A stretch of 64,000 bases of DNA. Source: Centropus unirufus (Eukaryota > Chordata > Aves > Cuculiformes > Centropidae). Below the pieces are notes generated by a model. That model had not been told where the DNA came from and did no database searches. It was given only the letters and a program-made list of their open reading frames with translations. The stretch is taken from contig VYZI01000203.1 of assembly GCA_013397695.1 (NCBI GenBank), forward strand, positions 597,497 through 661,496, written 5' to 3'. The translations under genes and the position numbers were made by a program. Below are positions 49,801-60,972 of the stretch, piece by piece (positions within the stretch are counted from its first letter, which is position 1; every line of letters starts with the position of its first letter).

Positions 49801-52800
49801 CTTGGTTTATCCCACCAGGCTGACAGAACAGAAAAGGCTGGAGCAGGGAAAGCTGTCCTGGTGATGAGAGATGGCAACTACACCACAGGCTGGGGGAAAG
49901 GGTTCAAAGCATAGGGTACACAAGACAAGTTGGAAGCAGAAGAGCTGATCTACCAAAGACCTCAAATCACTCCATACCAGTGAGAACAGTAGGGGAGAAA
50001 TCAATAACCCAAACAAGAAACTGTAATAACCACTGACATTTATACAGCATCAGATACCCAGGTGTCCCCAAACACTTGGCAGATATTACAAGCTGAACTG
50101 ATTTACCAGCAGGGGATCTGGCTCCTTGGTGTGGGAATCGATGTCCTGCAAAGGAACTCCTGTGGATTTTATGGCAACCTTCACCCATTACTTCATTTCA
50201 GGGGTGAACTCCCAGATACTCTGACCTTTCACATCTTGCAATTTCACACAGACATTCCCTCCACACAGCACCTCATATTCAGTTAAGACAAATGTCTGTT
50301 TCGTATGGCTGGATGGAAAGCATCTGAATATTGGGAGGGCAGACTTACAAGCATCTTCATGGTGTTCTGCTCACCTTGTCATCTCCTCAGCCCTTCACAT
50401 CAGGAGTCCACGTAACACATCGCTCTTCTTGGTAAGTCAGGAAACTGAAGCAGCCTCTGGCCATGAGCTCACCTTTGGCAGACACTCAACAGAAGCAGCA
50501 ATGACTTCTCGAAAAGGGCATTTCCTTGTGTTTGCCTCAGCCTTGCCTTTCTTCTGTAAACAGGGAAAAAAAGTTGGAGAGGACATAGGAATGAGATTCA
50601 GGTGCCCAATCTACCCAAATCCCACTGTCCTGTAGCTACAAAGGAAATCACAAATCCAATGGCACCAACAGCTCCAGGATCCCAGGTACCTGCTTACCTC
50701 GGGTCACTTATCACAGCCCCTGTAACTTCACACGGCTTTGCCTGCCTAGGTGATGACTTGTCTACATCCGACTCCAAACAGGTCCAGCAGTAACAGGGAA
50801 TTGCTGGAAACCTTTGTGGTGTAGAAAGATCTCAAAAGGAAGACCAAATCAGGCTCACTGTCAAGAGGCAAGGACTGCAGCTAGGGCATAGAACCTGCTG
50901 ACATCTCACCTCCAAGGGTAAATTCGTCCACTTCTGAGCAGAAGGTTCCCACAGGAGCCCACAGCAGGCAGATCCACCATGCCAGAATTGTAGTTCACAC
51001 TTAAGAAGATCTCATGCCCCACATTTGGAGCACCAAGCCTCTGCGATACTTCATCACTCCCTTCTCCTGCCCTTGCACTGCAGGCTGAGGAGAGACACTC
51101 CAACTGAATATCAAACAGTAAGACTGCATTTCTCCCTTTCCTTCACATCCTTAAGCTAATGCGAGTATTTGGTTCTCATAACAATATAAACATCTTGGGA
51201 TTTTTTTATTATTAATAAAAATATCCTTGAATTTTTCATGTGTTTTTTAACTTGCATTTTCTTCCTCAGGGCATCCCAGGCACCAGTACTGCACAAGGAG
51301 CGTAGGAGGAAGCAAATGAAGCCAGCACACTGAGCTAGCTGGGCTGTGAACACCAGCTGAATTGCCCTCTGCACACAGAAGCAGCACAACTGCCTCACAC
51401 AGCACAAAGCCCCAGGAAAAACAGTCTCATCTCCAACTTCTCACTGCTTTCACTTCCCCTGAATGCTCTTTTAGATCCTCCAGTTTTATCTTCCCCTCTG
51501 ACTCCTAAGCCACTGCATAGCTGTGGCAGCACCACCAACAATTTCAGCATGGAATCCGTCCTTTCAGTCACCTGCCAACTTGGCTCTCCCTGCAGAGGCA
51601 ACTGCTCCTTCTATAGATTCCTGATTAAATATCCAAGAAAGGTGGGAAGTTGTGCATGGGGAGGCCAAGAGCAAAGCAAACCCAAGAGATACCTGAACTT
51701 CTAAAAAAGCTTCCCAAATTCCCACTTGGCATTTCTCCTGTGGAACATTACTGCTGAGGATGCTACTCCGGGACGTGTGACAATTCCTCTGCTATTTTGC
51801 TATGCCCAGGGAGAAGAGCAGGGGATGGATTTGCATGTGACCATCGCGGAGTTTCAGCTCACTAAAGCTTGAAAAAATCTCAGAAAAGCAGCTCAATGGG
51901 AGGTTGTTGAATATAAGACAAGGAACTACTCCTTTCAAGCAATAGATCTATTTGCAAGTCTTGGGTAGTTTCAGATAGAGATAAAATTTTTCTAGGATGT
52001 CCAGTAATGCTTCTTTCAGCATCAGGAACAAGTCATTTAAGTCATCAGCTTGGGATTCCGAGCACCAATAGGAATACGCAGTAAACCAACACACTGGAAA
52101 CAGCCCTGAGGAAACCAATAGAGGAATCTTATTGCCAAGAATCTAATCGACCAAGGGAGTTGCATCCAAGCCTTACACAGAGTCTAGAAGATACCAGAGT
52201 GAAACCTCTCAGCTAAACCTGCTGCTGGTTTTCCAATTACTGCTGTATTCTTGCCCTACTCGAGCTCCTTGCTTACAAACAAACCTGGGTGAAGGTTCTT
52301 AGTACCATAAAAAATTGTGTGAGGAAATAAAAGTCTCACCAGTATTTGTTCAGCATTGTAGAAGTGACTTTTGTCAGGCCTAACACGTGTAATTAGTTCC
52401 ACTGAGAAGCATTTCAGTCCTACAGGGGAACACCAGTTCCCATGAAGCCCTGTTCATACCAGTCGCTCATGCCGTAAGGACAAAGCTATACACCTTCCTG
52501 CCCCCTTTACTCATCTTGCCATGCAAAGAAGACCTGAGAAACAGGTCACCTTTGGGGCACTGCTTTGGCCCCATGCACTGAGCTTGGAGTATTAGAGACA
52601 TTGCCCTGAGCGCCGACAAAATCTGAAGCATTCCAATCAAGTCAAGCCTCAAAGCCTTTTTTAAGGCTTCAATAGGGAGTTTAATAAACTAAAGGAACAC
52701 TTCAAGCCAAGGTTGCTGTGTGAACTGTGGGAACCACAGCGATTGTTAGAATTCTGAAGTGCTAGCGACAACTCCACTGTTTTAACAGCACAAGTGACCT

Positions 52801-53584
52801 TCTCACCGTGCAAACCCTCTCATCTCACAGAGGGGGCCAGCAGAAGACAAGGGAGGCACATCACTTGCCAAACAAATGTTCCAACAATGCTTTCTCCAAA
52901 GGTTTTCCATGTATCTCACAATACAAAACCCCTTCACGGAAACCAAGATGCTCTTCAGGCAGTAACTTAAAATAATAACCTATTCTTAATAGGTCCAAGC
53001 AAGATCTGAATTTAGATTCAAACCTGGAATTCTCCAATAACTTCAGGCACTTGGGAGACTGTTTTACCTTGGCCTTATTTTTTACATTGTGGAGGTAGCT
53101 TCTCTGTAGTATCTTGTGACTTGCACTCAGTGCGAAGTTCAAATTCAAGGCATTAGTTTTATTGCCCCTAGAAACAGATTATTACATCGCTGAGTTAAAA
53201 ACACCCAGCATTACACCCAAAATCCCAGTCAAAAGTGCACACACAAAGCAGTATTTTTGGGCACCTTATAACCCATTCAGCTATTTATCAGTTTCTTTGC
53301 CTCCATAAAAACCAGAGCACAAGATAGCAGAGAATCTGACAGAACTCAGAACTCCAGCATTTCGATCTTTCATGCTTTTCTTATGCAGTCAGTAGTTCAG
53401 CATCACTCCACAAAGATAAAGCAGGCAGCACAGTCTTACCCCCTCAACATAGGCCTCTCCAAGACCTTCTACAACTTTGTCCACTCAAATAAGCAGCACA
53501 TTTCTTGTGAAGTCTCTTTACATCCTCTCTCCTAGAGAAGAGACTCCACAATTCTCCATCCAAGATAAGCCACTTAGTTCCTTT

Positions 53585-53620
53585 CATGAAGACCAGGTGA
53601 TCTTCATGTTATCACCTGGT
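53585..53620. repeat. Two overlapping, mutually exclusive hairpins
   Basis: CATGAAGA (53585-53592) pairs with TCTTCATG (53601-53608). ACCAGGTGAT (53592-53601) pairs with ATCACCTGGT (53611-53620). The second arm of the first hairpin overlaps the first arm of the second and fills its loop, so only one can form at a time. No gene lies beside it and function is unknown. Confidence 0.7.
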
Positions 53621-56600
53621 TCTGCTTCTCACAGCATTTTATTTCAGCACAAACACCTGAGGGTAATTACAAACACAGAATGGCAAAGGCAGACAAGTTA
53701 TCTAAACCCAAGGTCGAAGACTCTTACCATAAACCTCGTTGACAAGACTAATACCTCCCTACTTCGCTAGTGAGTCACACAAGGATGGACAATAGGAGGT
53801 TTCAGGCCAAGAGAGAGGATAATGCCAAGTTCCTTAATACTGCAAATTGTTTTGGATGTGAAACCATGCTAAACTTAGAGACACAGCAAGCATGAGACTC
53901 ACTGTGTCCTATTTTTCTGCATTTTCCATCTGGTTTCTAACAGTCCACCTCCTTGCCCTGTCACAAAGCCCTACTCACTCACCTCAGCAGAGAGAGTCCA
54001 GAGTCCAATGAAGACTGAATGAGTTTAGAACTATCCAATGGTCCTTCCTAAAGTTTTAGTCTTGATATTTTCCTGTGAAAGTGCAGCAGGAAAAAAAAAC
54101 CAACAAAAACCATTCCACAGTTCCCGGCCATTCACTGTGTTCTCTGTGGTGCACTCAACCCCCCTGTAATCAGGGTATTGTAGAGCTTGCAGCCAAACAC
54201 CTTAAAATAGTTTAAGCTCTTTATAGCTCTGCTGTTACCACTGTCGACCACATTTATTACCTCAAACAACTACACCTGATCATTTCGACAAGAACTATTT
54301 TCCATGAAACTGCACAGCCTGTCATTCACTGTAGCACATGTGGAAGGTGCAAAGCTTCAGCCCTGCTTTAGCGAGGAGAAAGCCTGGCACAGACATTAAG
54401 CAATACAGAATGTTTCCCAGGAAAGCGGCAGCGCATCTGGAAATTGAATCTCAATTCTGTTCTGCTCAGCTCAGTGCTTTAGCAGCAATATCTCTGGCTT
54501 CCAGCACACTCAGCTCTATTTGTTTCTAAAGCAATCATGTTTAAGACCATATCTATGGTGAAAGACCTGTCTTTGTTTTCTTGTGTTGTAATAATAATGT
54601 AGCACACACATACATGATACAGTGAAACAGCAGCTCTGCTGTAAATCTGTGCGCTCTAACCAGGAGCCAGACAATAGTTACCTGTCACCGCAAGCCTGTG
54701 AGTCAAATCCCCCAGCACAAAAGCAGACAGTGTTTAATACCAAACACAAAGGAAACAGAAATGGTTACGTGAAAAATACCTCCCACAAAGTTTGATACTC
54801 CTGGAACAGCAACAGGAGCTGCCCACTGTGCTAAGCAAGGGAAATGAGAAACCAAGCTGCCTATTTACAAACACCTAATTAAACTTCCATCCATCTTAAT
54901 ACCTCCTTAAGGTAGGAAATTTTATTTGCTATGAAACTATGTAACACATTCAGCCAGAATTGGCCTTTTCTGCTGCTTAGAGCCATCCAGAGATTAACAG
55001 AGGACTTGAGTAGGTCTTTCAGGGGTTCCATCAGGTGGTCTGTAAGGTGGGAAAGCTAACAGTGCAGCTGCTAACTCAAATCTTAACCCGAGTTTCTAAA
55101 TAAGAACATGCCAGTGCCTCCCACCCAGCTCATTAGGGATGTGTGGAGCTTGCATCACATCCCTGCGTGCAGTAACACGCTGCAGCATTAACATAAACCC
55201 CACGGCTGCGGGACCCAAGCCCTTCAGAAAGAGCAAGACATTCTTGGGAGCAGAAGAACCAGAGAGACCAGGACCCACTTCAGGGCTGGCTGTGTATACC
55301 AGCCGCTGCATTTGCCCAGGGCAGGGGGGTCTGTGAGGTCTCTCCCACTCAAGACCCCCCTAAAAGGGTGAGTGGTGCTGGGGATGCAGATGCCTGCCGT
55401 CTTCCACCACTCCTGTTGTCACGGTCCTGTTAGCAAGAAGATTCTCTTTACTATCTCCAGTCTCCAGAGGCACTTCACCAGCAGCAGCCTTACAAGTGCA
55501 CAGGCACCTTTGTCTCACAAGTACATTCACACCTCACTCTGTTGTACCCTCAAAAAGGCATCTGTTCCCTCACAGGAGGCCAGAACTAGGAACTTAACAT
55601 AAGCTTCAACTTAATACGTGTACTACTTCTCCTTTCTCCCTGGTTTTTAATCTTCCCAAGCTCCACACTAGATTTCTTCCCTGCAAACACCCAATTTAGG
55701 TTGCATCAGGTGGCACTAACAAAAACTGCTTCACTGTCTTGTCAGCACATTACAGAAAGCCTCCTCATTCAAGTTTATCCAGTTGGAAATGCAAGTAATT
55801 GATGTGAACTTGAAAAATATATTATTTGGAAGGGGGGGTGGGAGAAGCTTCTCTCCAGCACTGCTGTTCCACACCGCTTATACCTCAATCATACAAGGCT
55901 GGATAATCTCTAGCTCTATTATCACCTTCCTTTTCTGCATTTACTCCAGGCACAAAAGCCACTAGGAGGGAAGCCGAGATGAGAACAAGGTGTAAATACA
56001 CACATGCTGCAGCTTCTTCTTTGTCACTGGTAAATGAAAAAGAATCTGCAGCGAAGGGGAAAAAACAAATATTCAGTTAGGACAGCGGATGGAGACTTCT
56101 CTTGTCAGAGCATGGTTGCTGTCTGCGAGGGGAGTGCTGGGGTCCGTATTCCCCCTCACCAGCTCACAGCCTCCTCTTTGGAGCAGCCAGAGCTCCATTT
56201 TGGAGGGCAGGAGCAGCAGGGCAGATGAATTGGCAAAGGGCACCTCTGTTCAGCAGTGGCAATTCCTATGGCTGAGATGTACATTGATGCTTGGAGCATG
56301 AAAAATGTCTGAGCAAGGGTATCCAGCCCATAGCTGCATCATAAACATCTGTTCTGTTACCATAAGGAGATGGTAACGAGAAGTCACAGCACAGACACCA
56401 TCAGCTTGACATTCCCTCCAGGTCAAATCCTGATCCTGAGCCACAGCAGCAAATCAGAGCCTTCTGCTCAGGACACACAAGTGCTTGGATGCATGGGTTA
56501 ATATTCTGACATTTCTGTCATGCAGTCTTCCACTATCTTATTAAAACCTGAATTACTCTGTGCAACTACTGCTTCTCGTACCAGAAAAACAACCTATATC

Positions 56601-59600
56601 CAGCCCTGCTCAATTATGCAGTGTTACAGAAGTGTAAAGCAAATAATTCGGAAATATAATTTGAAGCTATTATTATTTATATTGTGGCAGAGACCCCAGG
56701 TGAGCTCAGACTCCAAACGTAACAGGTGCTGCACATATTTTATTCCAATTAAACACTGTAATGGGGAGACCAGCCCAAGGCCAGAGGGAGCCAAATTAGG
56801 AAATTGCATGAAAACACAAATAAAATGTATCACAGCTTCATTCAAGTGAGGCTCACAGGAATTTGGCTGGCTGGTCCTCCGGGCACCTCTCTGTTAATAA
56901 GGAATGAGGCAATCTGTCCTCACCAGAGAAAGCCTCTCAAAGTGAGATTTTTCTGCTGACACCATGGCCTGCCACAACTTTTGCTGAAGGGGAAGAACAA
57001 ACCCTGGAGCTTTGCCACCACCATCTCAGATGAACCCTCATGGGTTTGTCTGGGACTGTGCAGAAGAGCTGGGAACTGAATCCAGGCTCAATCATCTAGA
57101 AGAGGTACTACTCTCTGGAACTGCCAGGTGACCAGTCACATTTGGCCATTGGGAGAAAGTTTTTGCAAGGATATTTGACAGGTAGATTTTTAATTTTGGG
57201 GAAAAAAGCCATATACTTCTCTAGCAGCTCTCTGCTACCAGGCCAGTGCCACTACTGACCATCACTTCCTAAAGGCACCTCACTTAAGCATTCAAGAAAC
57301 CTACCTCTCAAATCTTGGAAAGAATTGCCTTTCCACCTCAGAAATAACCAGTTTTCCTTCTCAGCTCTGCATTAGAGTTCAGCCTCAAACTGGATAAATA
57401 AACCTCAGTTCCAACTTTACACCCACACTGCCAATAAGGCTGTGATACTCTGCCTTGGGATTGAGCTGCTCATGATGGGAAGCAGCGCCTACAAAAGATG
57501 ACATTGATTGGGGGAGAAATATATCAGGAACAGTGGAAACATGACACTAAAATATCTGCCTCTCCTCTTTTAAATTAAAAAACCCCACACAACCCTTTCC
57601 TTATATTCCCCCCTCCCAAGAGACAAGACAAGTTGAAGCCAATTTTATAGCCTGCCAGTGACTGTTTCAACCATGAGTGTTTCCATAAGCTAATTGGCAC
57701 CCATTATCATGGAATTAAAAAGCAAATGAACTGGAGGCAATTGAGCCTCATCACTTCCATTATTATCTTTTCCCCAAAGACATATCAGATTTTTAACTCC
57801 TTTGACCCTTAAATGCCTCACCTGCTGGCCCTGACATTTTTGTCACAGAGATACCTCAAAAAAAAGGTCCAAAGAACCACACAGGGCAGAAGGCATGGCT
57901 GGAAATGCAGCACCCATGTGAAATTGCTCAAGGGGTACCCAGCAAGGCACCGTGCTCAAGCATCCCCAGAGCATGCACCCACCCTTCATCCCCTGCCCTC
58001 TCCATCTTTATAGTGTGGTTCAGGGCCCTTGCAAGCCCACAGCCTTGGTCCACCTTAATTTCCCACCAAGTGCTCCTTTCTGGCTGATGTTTTGCCAGAT
58101 ACCATCCTTCAGTTGCTGGCATTTCAATCCACAATTCCCATTCCACCCATGCTGGATGCTGAATGGACCAGAATCTCTCCTTCCCAGGAAACATGACTGG
58201 CTAAACACTACTTCCTAAACAGAACAAATTCAATTATCTGATGCAAACTCTACGAACTTCACCTTGCAATAACTTCCAAAACACAACCAAGGGATAATTG
58301 GCTTTCTTTTTTTAAGGTTAAAAACGAAAAAGACTGACACAAGCAGCAGATAAAAAATAAAATCTGCCCTTTTGTCACATCTTTTCCATCTGTTCATAGT
58401 CACAAGGAATTTTCCTTCAGGTTCTCCTTCCCCATCTTCACACTTGGGTTTTGCCTTTTTCCTTGTGGCTGACTTGCCATTCCAAGCAAACGCAGAGCCA
58501 CCCAGGATACCCACACTGAACAGCAGATTGCTCGCTTAACAGCCCCAGCGTGGGTTGGCACCTCTGACAAATTCTGTCAGGAAACAATTTGTTTCTCAAC
58601 TGAAAGGTTCCCAAGGAAGCCTTCTTGACTGAATTCTAACTTTTCCCCCTTTACCTCCCACAGGACAAGAAAAAAAAAGAAACCAGTTCCTACAGACACC
58701 TTCCCATTTATTGCCATCTCCTCTCACAGTGTACAGGGGGCATTGGAGACCGCTGTGAATAATCATGGGAATCAGAAACTATTTCCTACCCTTGCTACCC
58801 AGACTCAGACACTGGGCTCTGCACATGGAGACGCAAAAGGATTGTTGGTTCTGGTACTGGCATCTCCTTTGGGAAGGCTGTCAGTGTTAATAGGAGTCCA
58901 TAACAAGCACGCAAGGTTTTGAGGCAGGCTAGACTAGAGATCCCAAGCAATGCCAGTCGTCCCAAGCTCAGATTTAACACCCACCCGCACACAGCTTTTG
59001 TTAGCTTGCTGTTTACAGCTTAAAGCTATTGACATCATAAATATTGAATCACGAGGCAGAAATTAATAGAAAGGATTCCTGCTTTACTTGTGGCTCCCTC
59101 CTTTGTTGCATACTTCCCTCTCTGCTTTGGTTGGGTACCTCTTTCAGCTTGTGACACGTTCAGGTCTCAGAGGAATGAAAGCTACGGCAACAGGAGTTGT
59201 GCATCTGATCCCTGATGCAGAGTACTAAAAACATACCATGCAACACCACATTTCCTGTTCACAAGGTTGCTCATGGCTTCATTCATGTTCAACTCAGCAG
59301 AGAAGTTAGACAGATTCTGTATACGGGAAAAACCTCAGGACAGCAGGTCCCTCATGGGGTCAGACCACTCTATTTGCAATGCTGAAGCAGGTTCATGCTT
59401 GCAAGTGGAACATAACAGCCCAGAAGCATAACAATGAACAACATGGCCAGTAGAACTCTCTATGAATTCCTAGGGACTTGTTTATACTGAATTTTTGCTC
59501 TCAATCACTACTTCTACCCATGTAGAAGGATTGATAGTTCAGTATCACACAGCTGGACCCCAGCCCTTACGTTTTCAGTTGCTTCAGCTGCCCTCACACA

Positions 59601-59684
59601 GCAGCCATCACCTTAATCAGCACCCCTGGGTCACAGAGCCATGAGCAGCTCCAACTGGGAGCAAAGCAGCCTCATTCCACACCA
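53621..59684. other. CR1-free non-coding stretch
   Basis: No gene, RNA gene or repeat recognised. Frames of 60-109 codons are scattered on both strands without protein signatures. Confidence 0.45.
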
Positions 59685-59910
59685 AGATCATGGAATGCTT
59701 TTGGTCAAAAGGGAACTTAATACTTATCCAGCTCCAACCCCCTGACACAGGCAGGGACACCTCCCACTAGATTGTTCCAAGCTCCATCCAACCCAGCCTG
59801 AAATCCTTCAGAAATGGAGCATCCAGAACTGCTCTGGGTCACATGTGCCAGTGCCTTACTACCTGTACAGTAAATAGTTTATCCCCAATATCTACATCTC
59901 CCCTCTTCCC
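59685..59910 (-). mobile_element. Degraded CR1 LINE 3' fragment
   Basis: AGATCATGGAATGCTTTTGG, then CAGGCAGGGACACCTCCCAC and CTCCATCCAACCCAGCCTG in antisense. More diverged than other copies, with several small deletions. Minus strand. It stops at CCCCTCTTCCC, where another CR1 tail begins. Confidence 0.85.
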
Positions 59911-59950
59911 AGGTCGGAAAGGACTTTAAAGGATCATCTGGTCCCAGATA
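59911..59950 (-). mobile_element. Second CR1 tail abutting or nested at the first
   Basis: AGGTCGGAAAGGACTTTAAA followed by GGATCATCTGGTCCCA is the antisense start of another CR1 3' UTR, exactly where the preceding copy breaks off. A younger CR1 inserted into the older one is the simplest reading. Confidence 0.55.
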
Positions 59951-60148
59951 AAACTATTCCTCTGTGGCCCTGACCAAAGAGGTTCTGGGGCAAACACGAA
60001 TAGAGCCCAAGCCCCAGCTCAGAACCTCACTGTTTCCATTAGCAGGAAGAACACAGAACCTTTTCCCTTTTTAAGGGAATCCCTCTTCTTCTTTTCACCT
60101 GGAAGAGCGATAAGTGGTTTGTCCTTCTTTTGTTAGCCAGGATAGCCC
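59951..60148. other. Short non-coding spacer
   Basis: Nothing recognised between the CR1 debris and the CpG-retaining patch. Confidence 0.5.
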
Positions 60149-60409
60149 CGCTGTCCCAGGATGAGAACTCGCTTTCTGTGGGAAGGCTGCACACTCTTCC
60201 CAATCAAAGCGGGGTATTCGATGACACCTCAAAGCAGGTTTCCAAACGAAATTTAGAATTTGTTAAGTCAAGAAAAGCAAAATAGCGCTGGTCGTACCAG
60301 GAGCCATGTTACTCGACCAAAGACATACACCGAAAAAAAAAGAAACAGCAACCTTCATCGATCAGCTTAGTACATGTTCATCGTGGGTGTGTTCTTCCTG
60401 CCCTTGGGC

Positions 60410-60421
60410 TGCGCATGCGTA
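60410..60421. promoter_or_regulatory. NRF1-like site
   Basis: TGCGCATGCGTA differs at one position from the NRF1 palindrome TGCGCATGCGCA. The surrounding 19 bases (60407-60425) recur with three differences at 60491-60509, where both CpG cores are lost. NRF1 sites are typical of broad, housekeeping-type promoters. Confidence 0.5.
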
Positions 60422-60428
60422 GTAATTC

Positions 60429-60451
60429 TTCGAGAAACTTCTGGAAGCTTC
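60429..60451. promoter_or_regulatory. Perfect five-unit heat shock element
   Basis: Alternating HSF half-sites with exact two-base spacing: TTC 60429-60431, GAA 60434-60436, TTC 60439-60441, GAA 60444-60446, TTC 60449-60451. HSF trimers bind three inverted nGAAn units; five perfect units would support cooperative binding of more than one trimer. A next unit on either side is absent. The site is eight bases after the NRF1-like palindrome. Confidence 0.65.
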
Positions 60452-60492
60452 TCCCATGTTTGACATCTTCTGGGCAATGAGCAAGACCCCGG

Positions 60493-60912
60493 CTGCACAT
60501 GGGTAGTCAGACACTCTGTGTAACAAACAAGCTTCACCAAGAACTTATGGTGATAAACAGCTCATCTCCAGGTGAATGCCTGCTTGATGTCCCTGGGCCA
60601 ACACCCAGATCCTTGTCCCCAAGGATTGCTGAACGTCCCAACTGAGCCCCACATATCCCTCTTATTATTTTAAACAGAAACCACACACAACATCTCTCAA
60701 CTACATGTAAACGAACAGCGTGGCCAGGGATCACACACCATCCTGTGGCCCCAGCGCTGCTCCACACCGACACGAATCAGATGCACAAATCTCACAAAAG
60801 CACACCCAAAGCCAACGAGTTGTGCAGTGCCAGAATCCTCCTCTACCCAGTCCTACCCAGCACAAACCAATAAATTTAACCAACATGTAGAAGCACCAAA
60901 ATATTATACGTG
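60493..60912. other. Non-coding, some CpG retention
   Basis: Includes the second copy of the NRF1-flanking motif (60491-60509) and a few more CpGs near 60710-60820. No gene recognised. Confidence 0.4.
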
Positions 60913-60972
60913 TGTCCCGGTTTGAAAGCAAACCAGTGAGACTCTGAGTCAGAAATACAATTTAATAGGAAA
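60913..60972 (+). mobile_element. Possible LTR start, cut by the assembly gap
   Basis: TGTCCCGGTTTGAAAGCAAA followed by CAGTGAGACTCTGAGTCAGA, ATACAATTTAATAGG and the gap resembles, from memory, the 5' end of endogenous-retrovirus LTRs common in birds, which open with TG and a CCGGTTTG or CTGGTTTG block. Only 60 bp are visible, so neither the CA end nor a target-site duplication can be checked. A solo LTR of several hundred bases would fill the gap. Confidence 0.4.

Larger units (their letters stand above)
43983..53584. other. CR1-free non-coding stretch
   Basis: A14 lies at 44149-44162, an AT microsatellite at 46787-46823, and two copies of an 18-base motif (TTTCT, two variable bases, CTAAGGAAGAT) at 49228-49245 and 49263-49280. 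TGATTTACCAGCAGGGGATC near 50098 resembles the old repeat vocabulary seen at 11.7 kb. A 179-codon frame at 48565-49104 and a 95-codon minus-strand frame at 52861-53148 are not recognised. No gene supported. Confidence 0.4.
60149..60492. promoter_or_regulatory. CpG-retaining patch, candidate promoter, enhancer or LTR
   Basis: Fifteen CpGs occur between 60149 and 60492, far more than in most of the window, although GC content is only moderate. Inside are a CCAATC box (60199-60204), an NRF1-like palindrome (60410-60421) and a five-unit heat shock element (60429-60451). Retained CpGs suggest low germline methylation, as at active promoters, or a young insertion such as an LTR. No TATA box or first exon could be fixed and direction is unknown. 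Confidence 0.4.

Noticed and set aside
52861..53148. 95-codon lysine- and leucine-rich minus-strand frame preceded by an acceptor-like TCTGTTTCTAG
   Set aside because: Its apparent first residue is a TTG, not ATG. The donor side is weak and the protein is not recognised, so it was kept out of the coding calls.
54640..54720. A patch scanned as a possible tRNA
   Set aside because: Only a loose T-loop-like string was seen. No acceptor or anticodon stem pairs.
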